Shown in pieces: positions 57,648-64,000 of a DNA stretch of 64,000 nt (positions are counted from its first letter, which is position 1; each line of letters opens with the position of its first letter). Below the pieces are notes generated by a model. It saw only the letters and a program-made list of their open reading frames with translations. It had not been told where the DNA came from and did no database searches. Origin of the DNA: Saccharomycopsis crataegensis (taxonomy: Eukaryota > Ascomycota > Saccharomycetes > Ascoideales > Saccharomycopsidaceae); contig NW_027043820.1 in NCBI RefSeq assembly GCF_037102585.1, positions 2,390,501 through 2,454,500 on the forward strand. Reading direction: 5' to 3'. Both the position numbers and the translations under genes were made by a program.

Positions 57648-59918
57648 TCAGGAAACTCCTGGTTTTGGCATGATGAATTCACCAGATGGCCATGTCAAAA
57701 CTGCAGCATTAGTATAATCGCCTAGTCTGTAAACCATCGTGGTAGAAGCTCTTGCAACTCTTAAGTATAATTCTAATGGTTTACCATCCATAGCTGCCAC
57801 AGAAGTCTCCACAAATTCTCTAAAATCAGGGTTCAATTTAATTAGTTCAGGAATGTAGATTGTCGAATTGACCCCTCTATATCTTTCTATATCGTTTATT
57901 ATTAGGGAGAACCCATCCAATATATTAGGGTTTATGTCATCATAATCTTGCTCCTCGATATTGAACATCGATGCTGATTCGATCCAGGAAAGTGCCTGCA
58001 AGTCCCTATCATAATCATTGAATACTGGGGGTCTCAAATCTTCTCTGTAAAAAGGATCATCTCTTCTCAATGATCCATCAGTTTCCACAATCGATGCGAA
58101 ATCCCATCTTGCAACACCGTTAATGATAAACCCAAGTAAAAGGCCTTGGAATAAAAGGGCAGAAAACCCTCGGGTATATGTTCCTGGGATCAATATTAAC
58201 CCAAAAATGTAATGGTGAATACGTAATGTAACACCGGGAATTTTATTCAAAAGCACACAGGAAATAATAACTGTGAAATAAAATGACAAATATTTAACCA
58301 ATTTTCCGGTTCTCCAAACTGCAAATGTCTGAATGAGCACACAGACTATCAAAATTGATCCGATAATGAGCACCGTCAAAATTGAACTGATTTGCCCTTT
58401 TAAATCGCTGATCAATAACCGATCAACAGTCAAGTATTTATCGAAAGTTAGATTGTTCATAATAGACACCCAAAAGAGAAAATACCAAAGCAAAATCTTT
58501 CCAATTGGTGAAGCATTTTTGTTCAAAGTGCTTTTCACTGCCATTCTCCAAATAGTGTAGAGAACAAACGCTAAAGGTAATAATCTTCTAAAGCCAACAC
58601 TGAATAAATAGCTTGTAGCCTCTGGGTTAAAATTATCAAGGATAATTGGAGGGTCTAGCGCAAGAATAATATTCCAAAACGCCATTATCGATATAACAAC
58701 ATAATCAATGACCCCTTCATAAAAATACATGAGCGGAATCCCAAATAAAATATTCACCAATGTGATACGCATTCGGTAGTCATAACAGTTCTTCACGATG
58801 ATTTCAAACCCCGATTCATTTTTTGAGTCTTTCAAAGACTTGAAAATAAAAGAATAAGGGAAAGTACTATTGAACCCCACCGAACTGAAATACTTGCCCT
58901 TTTTAGAATCGAAGCTCGTGATTGTTTTATCGTTACTGCTGACAAAGGACATCCTTGCCGAGCCTCCATGGGTGGCAGAAATCAATCCAGCATGAAGAGC
59001 AGCGGCACATGGAAAAGAGTCAGCTCTATAAGGATACGTAATCTGTTCACTATGAGTCAAATGTTCATAATTTTCAATATCTTCAATCAATCCCCCACCA
59101 ACCACATAGCTGATATATTTATGAGTCTCAAGGCCAGTGGTCATTGTAGAATATATTTTACTTTCACTATCGCAAAGCGCCGGGCATTTGATGATGATAT
59201 CTCTATCATCAACGGTGTAAGGGGAATAGTTTACTAAATCTGCGGTAGTGGTCAGCTCCGTACTAAGGAGCATTGGCTTATCAAACTTCCGAAGGTCTCC
59301 AAGACAACAACCAGCATTTAGGCATTTCAGACAGGATTTTCCTTCCCAAATATTATGGAATTGCCGGCAAGATAATTGTACAATATCTGTGTTATTTAGA
59401 TTAAAATCACTTCGATCAATATTTTTTGTGGTAATCTCTGGTAAGCTGTACAAGTTCTTTAAGATCATGGGCATAACCACGAAGAGCCAAACTATTAGAT
59501 AAAGTGCCAAAGCAACCATTCTGGTTTTCAAAGAAACAGAGGCATATATCCGGAAAGGAAATCTATCTAGTGCTGCGAATTTGGATGTGATAGTACATTG
59601 GTATATTGGGTCAACCTTGACTTGGGGTCCGCTTATAAAAGCTTTATGTAGAAAATTAATGGTGTTATTTATGAACAAGTTTATCCTTTCATTCGAGCTG
59701 ATGTGCAATTCTGATATGAAAGTTTTATCACTAATGAGAAATTCATCGTTTAATTCACGATGATCTAGTCCAATGTCATCGACCTGTTGGTTCTCGATGT
59801 CGAGAAAGCTAATATTGTGGGTATTGTGAAGAAGGCTCTCTGATTGATCGTCTTCAAGTGACGCTATAGAGGATGGCTCACTGTGATAATTAAGACGATC
59901 TCCCAGTTGCTCATCCAT
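57648..59918 (-). CDS. LCCL-domain polytopic membrane protein
   Basis: A 756-aa protein. After a 130-residue cytosolic N-terminus and one TM (MVALALYLIVWLFVVMPMIL) comes an extracytoplasmic LCCL domain at about 225-355. Its core motifs are YSPYTVDDRDIIIKCPALC, YISYVVGGG and YRADSFPCAAALHAGLIS. Several more TMs follow (about 385-620), then a cytosolic C-terminal part. A CRQFHNIWEGKSCLKCLNAGCC stretch (about 184-205, given by position) precedes LCCL and is Cys-rich, suggesting extra disulfides. Fungal LCCL membrane proteins are common but barely studied, and LCCL domains are thought to bind lipid or LPS-like ligands. No molecular role can be given. Confidence 0.85.
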   Translation of the reverse strand: MDEQLGDRLNYHSEPSSIASLEDDQSESLLHNTHNISFLDIENQQVDDIGLDHRELNDEFLISDKTFISELHISSNERINLFINNTINFLHKAFISGPQVKVDPIYQCTITSKFAALDRFPFRIYASVSLKTRMVALALYLIVWLFVVMPMILKNLYSLPEITTKNIDRSDFNLNNTDIVQLSCRQFHNIWEGKSCLKCLNAGCCLGDLRKFDKPMLLSTELTTTADLVNYSPYTVDDRDIIIKCPALCDSESKIYSTMTTGLETHKYISYVVGGGLIEDIENYEHLTHSEQITYPYRADSFPCAAALHAGLISATHGGSARMSFVSSNDKTITSFDSKKGKYFSSVGFNSTFPYSFIFKSLKDSKNESGFEIIVKNCYDYRMRITLVNILFGIPLMYFYEGVIDYVVISIMAFWNIILALDPPIILDNFNPEATSYLFSVGFRRLLPLAFVLYTIWRMAVKSTLNKNASPIGKILLWYFLFWVSIMNNLTFDKYLTVDRLLISDLKGQISSILTVLIIGSILIVCVLIQTFAVWRTGKLVKYLSFYFTVIISCVLLNKIPGVTLRIHHYIFGLILIPGTYTRGFSALLFQGLLLGFIINGVARWDFASIVETDGSLRRDDPFYREDLRPPVFNDYDRDLQALSWIESASMFNIEEQDYDDINPNILDGFSLIINDIERYRGVNSTIYIPELIKLNPDFREFVETSVAAMDGKPLELYLRVARASTTMVYRLGDYTNAAVLTWPSGEFIMPKPGVS

Positions 59919-60326
59919 TATTCTTGTGGTGGTTTTCTATTCTATTGATTCGGGAAGGTCCAACTCACGCGATTAAAATTTCGGTATTTTTCATATCGAT
60001 AGGGTGTTCCCGTCTGCATGGTGCAGATGTCATTTGGTACCCTTTGAAGTTGTTGGACATTTCATTTTCTTTATCTTGAACATGGTGTTATTGACTTTAT
60101 CAGATCAATATTTCATCATTCAGTTTTCACTCCTTGGGATGGCAGTATCATCTTTTTTTTTTTTATTCTTCAATGATGGCATCCTACCTGCACCCAATAG
60201 GCAAAGCATGCAATTACTACATTCATTCCTCTCAGCACACAATATATATAATTAATTCTTCTTCAAAAAAAAAAAAAAAAAAAAGGGAAATGGGAAAGGA
60301 AAAAAGAAAGCCACATATATATATCA
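59919..60326. other. LCCL-gene promoter / CENP-Q-like 3' spacer
   Basis: 408 bp with a T tract (60151-60164) and an A tract (60265-60283). No gene seen. Confidence 0.45.
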
Positions 60327-61556
60327 CTAATTCAAAAGACTGTCTGTCTTGTTTATGACACCACTGAGATCCTTCAAAGCCACGACGTTCTGGTCTAATT
60401 GTTTGAGATTCTTAGATAATTGAGCCAATAATGGCGCAATGTCTTCATCTTCATTGGGATCATAGTTTTTAATGTTACCGAAACTCTTGGAAAAGCTTGG
60501 CGGGATAACTGAAGATAAAAGCTCCTGAACATCAGTAGATAAGTCCAATGGAGCTAAGGAACCAGCAGATAGTTTTAGATTGATGCCATCACTTGAATTT
60601 GTCACATAATCGTTAACAAATTTGCTATTTTCTGGATCTGAATTCATATTTGCAATATCATTTGTTTTCAAAGATCTCAACATATTTTTCTCGGTGTGTG
60701 CAAAGGCCTTTTCTTCGCTCCTATAGGTTTTCTGAAGTTTCTCCAAATAGTTTTTGTTGTTCTTATAAATTATTCTTTCTTTGGCCAAAGTTCGCTCAAG
60801 CTCAGATACTTGTTCTAAATTCTGAGAGTATGTTTTTTGTAAATAAGATACTCTTTTGACAAGATAATCAAAATTAAAATTCTGATCCTTAAAACCTATG
60901 GGTACCAATATGCCGTCGAGTTCAGCTCTTGATCTATTTTCGATAAAAGTTAGAAAATGAAAATTAATATAAAAAAAAAATGTGGTAATAAACAATACTT
61001 ACTCTTTTATGAGTTTATTGAGGATTCTTCTTCCCTCTTTTTTCTGTTTCTGAGACTTCATAAGCCGTAACGACGGCTCAACAGACAATAATAGCAATTT
61101 CATGATTTCTTCAAATGATCCCGGAGAGAGCTCCTCCCATCGCTTTTGAGCAGTGCGTGTCAATATTCTTTTCTTTATGGTTTGTAATTTCAAATCATTT
61201 AGAGCCGCCTTGTTAATCAACGACGCGTCTTCTGCAGCCTGGCTTGATTTGCTTATTGCTTTAGCCTTCGATGAGGGTTTTGACGGCAAGAGTGGGCCAT
61301 TCTTCATTCTTTTCGTAAACACTAGAGGGGCGCTAGGAGACCTAACACTGTTATTATTAATATTATTATCTGTATCATCATTATATATGCCTGATGATTC
61401 CATTTCTTCGGAGACCCATTCTGCTTCTTGAGAACCGCCTCTATCGACTGTTGAGACTTTTGGATTGATTTTGCCTTGGATATGCTTCTGCCTCCTACGA
61501 GCTATTGGAATTGGCTTCCTCGTATTCTTTGTTGTCTTATTCTTTGTTCTGGCCAT
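60327..61556 (-). CDS. CENP-Q/Okp1/Fta7-like kinetochore protein, two exons
   Basis: Exon 1 is 61556-61003 and exon 2 is 60933-60327, giving 386 aa; yeast Okp1 is 406 aa. The first 90 residues are basic and disordered (MARTKNKTTKNTRKPIPIAR). The core starts with LQTIKKRILTRTAQKRWEEL and SPGSFEEIMKLLLLSVEPSL, typical of the CENP-Q head. Splicing then gives NKLIKE joined to SRAELDGILVPIG, and a coiled coil follows (DYLVKRVSYLQKTYSQNLEQ, then ELERTLAKERIIYKNNKNYL). The LxxLL-like end (LAQLSKNLKQLDQNV) is helical. CENP-Q pairs with CENP-U (Ame1) in the COMA/CCAN inner kinetochore. The family call rests on layout and short motifs. The two halves are useless apart, which supports the intron. Confidence 0.6.
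60934..61002 (-). other. Intron of CENP-Q-like gene (69 nt)
   Basis: Minus strand: GTAAGT donor at 61002-60997 (overlapping the stop codon that ends the unspliced frame), TCTAAC branch candidate at about 60954-60949, TAG acceptor at 60936-60934, phase 2. Joins GA to A to code Glu. Confidence 0.78.
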
Positions 61557-61621
61557 GGTTGTTGTATCATATATTTCAACCTTGTATTTTTGATGGTGAT
61601 CCTAAAACGCGCACAGACTGT

Positions 61622-61680
<59 letters not shown>

Positions 61681-61930
61681 AAAATGGCGTACAACACCCT
61701 TTTTATATCGAGCTCAATAGTTGAGAGAAAAGTCAAAGATAAAGAGAGCCAAAACAATAATTATTAATTAATACAGTATTACTATCTCATATTCTTCTCC
61801 AGCAGCCAACAATATGTTCCTTTCTATTTATCCGGGTAACCTTGGTAGCCTAGCCAAAAGCTCAAGAGCAGTTAATCCCATCATCGCTGTACTCTTTATA
61901 TTCAATCGCCATCGATTACCTTAGTTACCA
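61557..61930. promoter_or_regulatory. Divergent CENP-Q-like/GMF1 promoter with A56 tract
   Basis: 374-bp divergent region dominated by a 56-base A run. A weak TATA-like stretch is near 61811. No other site recognised. Confidence 0.55.
61623..61678. repeat. Poly(A) tract, 56 bases
   Basis: Uninterrupted run of 56 A on the plus strand, the longest homopolymer in the window. It lies 67 bp upstream of the CENP-Q-like start. Confidence 0.95.
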
Positions 61931-62427
61931 ATGGTATGTCATGTCATTTCCCCTTAAATACCATGGTTTTTTCTGGATTCTCGTTGGAATGAATTACTCA
62001 CACCAAACAGTCATCTTTATACACCTTTTCTCAAGACACCTTGCAAGGACTAAAGAAGTTCAGTTTCTCGAGCTCTAGAGCGAAGACCATGCAGGCCACT
62101 GTTTATGCCATCGACAGAAAGACATATGAAATCAAGAAAGATGAGGGCATTGAGGACATTGTTGAGTCTTTAGAAGAACTCGAGGATGAGTTGCCTGATA
62201 CTTCCCCAAGATTCGTGGTCCTTTCGTATCCTGTCACCACCAAGGATGGCAGAATGTCTTTCCCGTTTGTTATGTTGTATTATTTGCCTCCAAATGCCAG
62301 TCAGAATGATAGAATGTTATATGCTGGTGCCACTGAACTATTTAAGAATAAGGCGAATGTTTCTAGAATGTTAGAAGTTTCTGAATCAGAAGATTTTGAA
62401 GAAATCCACGATATTTTGTCCGCGTGA
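61931..62427 (+). CDS. AIM7: GMF-family Arp2/3 debranching protein, start codon in its own exon
   Basis: Exon 1 is 61931-61933 (just ATG) and exon 2 is 62011-62427, giving 139 aa. GMF (yeast Aim7/Gmf1, 149 aa) is an ADF-homology protein that removes Arp2/3 branches from actin. The spliced start MSSLYTFSQDTLQGLKKF matches Aim7 (MSNLYKIGTETRNKIKKF). The conserved block LPDTSPRFVVLSYPVTTKDGR matches LPDNSPRFVLTAYPTTTKDG, and MLYAGATELFKNKANVSRML matches MLYAGALEMIRE. Without the intron no ATG would supply the N-terminus. The donor GTATGT follows the ATG directly. Yeast cofilin also has an intron a few codons after its ATG. Confidence 0.95.
61934..62010 (+). other. AIM7: GMF1/AIM7 intron (77 nt)
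   Basis: GTATGT donor at 61934, TTACTCAC branch candidate near 61994-62001, CAG acceptor at 62008-62010, phase 0 after the start codon. The branch candidate is only nine bases before the acceptor, which is unusually close. Confidence 0.88.
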
Positions 62428-62597
62428 TATCGTTCTGTTTCGTTTCTGAGCTTAACTACATCATTGACTATCTCTCGTCCAATTACTCATTCATTTTATT
62501 CTGTTTTTTTTTTTTTGCTAAAAAATTTTTTTTCCTTATCAGTTTATAAGAAATGGAAATTACATTATATATTTAATTGGCCCTAGCTAGATAATGG

Positions 62598-63641
62598 CTA
62601 ATCAATATCTGAAAAAACATTTTCCATCTGATCCCTTGCAACACCAACATTTTCCAAACTCCTTTCGTATTTTGCCTGTAAAGGTGAAATCAAATTTTTT
62701 AACCCATTTTGTGTATGGTTGAATATTTCTTGTATGATTGATCCTGTCCCCAAGCTTTTGGTTCCCGAAAATGGCCCAAAATCCTTCGATATTGCTTGGT
62801 CATCAGACTTACTAATATTCACTATAGTCTTTTTTTTGCGAGTTTCTGGGAAAGAGTTTAGTCCTATCTTTAAAAAATGTTTTATTTCATTTAGTTTTCT
62901 TTCATTTTCCTTAGTTAATGCCATCTCGGTTTCCAATTCCTCCAATTCATAAATGGCATTATTACAAACTTTAGAACTGTAAATTATTTCTTGTTGGAAA
63001 TCCTTGACCATTCCAACCAAACATCGGGCCTCCTCATTCTGGGAGATGACCAAGGCTTCTGTTAAAGCAGAAATAATATCTACCAATTTGTACCATTCAT
63101 CTTTAGATAAGTAGTCCTTATCGTGAGCTAAAGATTTCAAGTATTCTGTTGGAAATGAAGATTGGAAGTATCCAATGCCACCGCTTTTAGACTCTTTGTA
63201 GTATTTATTGATAATTGAGTTAACCTCCTCTAATGAAAATGGAGTCAGTTGATCTTGAGGGCTTTCCACTCTCTCGTACCTAAGACTCAAGCCCTTCTGG
63301 GGACTTTTGAACTCCTCGTAATAATCAGAATTGTCTCTCATAACTGGTGTATCGTATGCTGCCTTTCTTACAAAGGGCACTTGGTTCTCTTTGTTTTCAT
63401 CTGGACTTGAAAATGGATCTCTTTTTTTGCGAATAATGCTGTTTTCAGCCCCATGACTACTAAATAAACTCAACAAACCGGATGATTTTGGTTTTGGTGT
63501 TATTTTTTGTGATTTTGTACTTGCGTATATGGTTTTGTACTTGTTGGTTGCCTCACCATTAGTTCTTGAAGCAAAGGCTTTTTTGCAGGTGAATGATTTG
63601 GTTGGTTGGGCATAACTCGGTAAGGTTCTCTGGTCAAACAT
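62598..63641 (-). CDS. Unrecognised protein with mitotic-regulator-like N-terminus
   Basis: A 347-aa protein I do not recognise. The N-terminal 120 residues are disordered and basic, with several Ser-Pro/Thr-Pro sites (KKRDPFSSPDENKENQ, DTPVMR, FKSPQKG, VESPQDQLTPF) typical of CDK substrates, and a KEN sequence (ENKENQ) that can act as an APC/C degron. The C-terminal part is helical with coiled-coil character (about 195-250: SALTEALVISQNEEARCLVG, then YELEELETEMALTKENERKL). No TM. The frame extends upstream to an ATG at 63779, but those 46 residues come from CAAAACA-type simple sequence. MFDQRTLPSYAQPTK at 63641 is the preferred start. Confidence 0.6.
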   Translation of the reverse strand: MFDQRTLPSYAQPTKSFTCKKAFASRTNGEATNKYKTIYASTKSQKITPKPKSSGLLSLFSSHGAENSIIRKKRDPFSSPDENKENQVPFVRKAAYDTPVMRDNSDYYEEFKSPQKGLSLRYERVESPQDQLTPFSLEEVNSIINKYYKESKSGGIGYFQSSFPTEYLKSLAHDKDYLSKDEWYKLVDIISALTEALVISQNEEARCLVGMVKDFQQEIIYSSKVCNNAIYELEELETEMALTKENERKLNEIKHFLKIGLNSFPETRKKKTIVNISKSDDQAISKDFGPFSGTKSLGTGSIIQEIFNHTQNGLKNLISPLQAKYERSLENVGVARDQMENVFSDID

Positions 63642-64000
63642 TTTTGCCGTTATGCCTTCAACACAATTTATTAGCAATATCAAACGAATGAGTACCTCTT
63701 TTTTGTTATTTGTTTTTTGTTTTGTGTTTTGTGTTTTTTGTTTTGTCTGGGTAGTGTTTGTGTCAACGCTTATTTTCATGTTGGGCGTGTTTGTGGATGC
63801 ATGTTATATATGCTAGTCTATGCATGTATCACAGTAATTCAAAATAAAAAAAAAAAAACATCGAGGAAAATTTTTTGTGATGAGGCCCACTCACAATTCA
63901 CTATATTAGTCACTGGCGCATTAACTCCTGGGAATTATCCTTCCTTCCTTCCTTGCTTGCTTGCTTCTTTCTATAAACCTCTCTTTTTTCCATTCACAAA
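63642..64000. other. Upstream region of the last gene; window end
   Basis: 359 bp. Simple repeats: TTTTG units (about 63691-63751), an A tract (63846-63859), and TTCC/TTGC tetranucleotide runs (about 63941-63967). No gene seen before the window end. Confidence 0.5.

Noticed and set aside
61476-61724. Poly-Lys frames over the A56 tract
   Set aside because: Homopolymer artefact antisense to the CENP-Q-like gene.

Overview
The window looks like nuclear DNA of an ascomycetous budding yeast. It is AT-rich, with densely packed, mostly intronless genes separated by poly(dA/dT)-rich spacers. The few introns are short, sit near the 5' ends of genes, and use GTATGT or GTAAGT donors with TACTAA(C/T)-like branch sites. 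A homologue of the mitochondrial complex I subunit NDUFS6 argues against Saccharomycetaceae, which lost complex I. Other markers (Rvb2, Ino80, Env7, Rrp14, Bcy1, Air1/2, Sui3, Kre9, Npl6/Swp82, Cpa2, Hrd3, Abz2) are standard budding-yeast proteins. CTG codons are rare. The few I could place at conserved sites fit Leu slightly better than Ser or Ala, but the genetic code is not settled by this window.

Layout. 0-13 kb: RVB2 and ENV7 share a divergent promoter; then INO80, RRP14 (intron found), an Hsp20 gene with heat-shock elements, an EAF-like elongation factor, and an SRA1-like gene (intron found). 14-27 kb: an inverted pair of almost identical epsilon-COP genes (SEC28 type). The two 1064-bp arms differ at one base and flank an 11-kb block with MRPL49, BCY1, NDUFS6, a four-TM protein (intron found), a decayed second copy of the RVB2 3' end, a CSN4-like PCI protein, AIR1/2 and SUI3. 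28-40 kb: an ADH6/7-type alcohol dehydrogenase, a possible solo LTR, a DHA1 drug transporter, KRE9, a PEX24/28-32-family peroxin and an FLC/TRP-like channel. 40-52 kb: an RSC7/SWP82 chromatin subunit, two small secreted proteins, CPA2 with a mitochondrial-type leader, HRD3, and an unrecognised coiled-coil protein. 52-64 kb: thioredoxin, ABZ2, an NCS1 permease, an LCCL-domain membrane protein, a CENP-Q-like kinetochore protein (intron found), GMF1/AIM7 (first exon is only the ATG) and an unrecognised protein.

The genes are unrelated housekeeping functions, as is usual for yeast chromosomes, with no operon logic. The main biological signals are structural. There is a very recent or gene-converted inverted duplication of epsilon-COP, and an older, decayed duplication of RVB2. 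Both lie in the same 27 kb, which suggests a rearrangement-prone segment. No tRNA, rRNA, CRISPR array, intact transposon or centromere was recognised.
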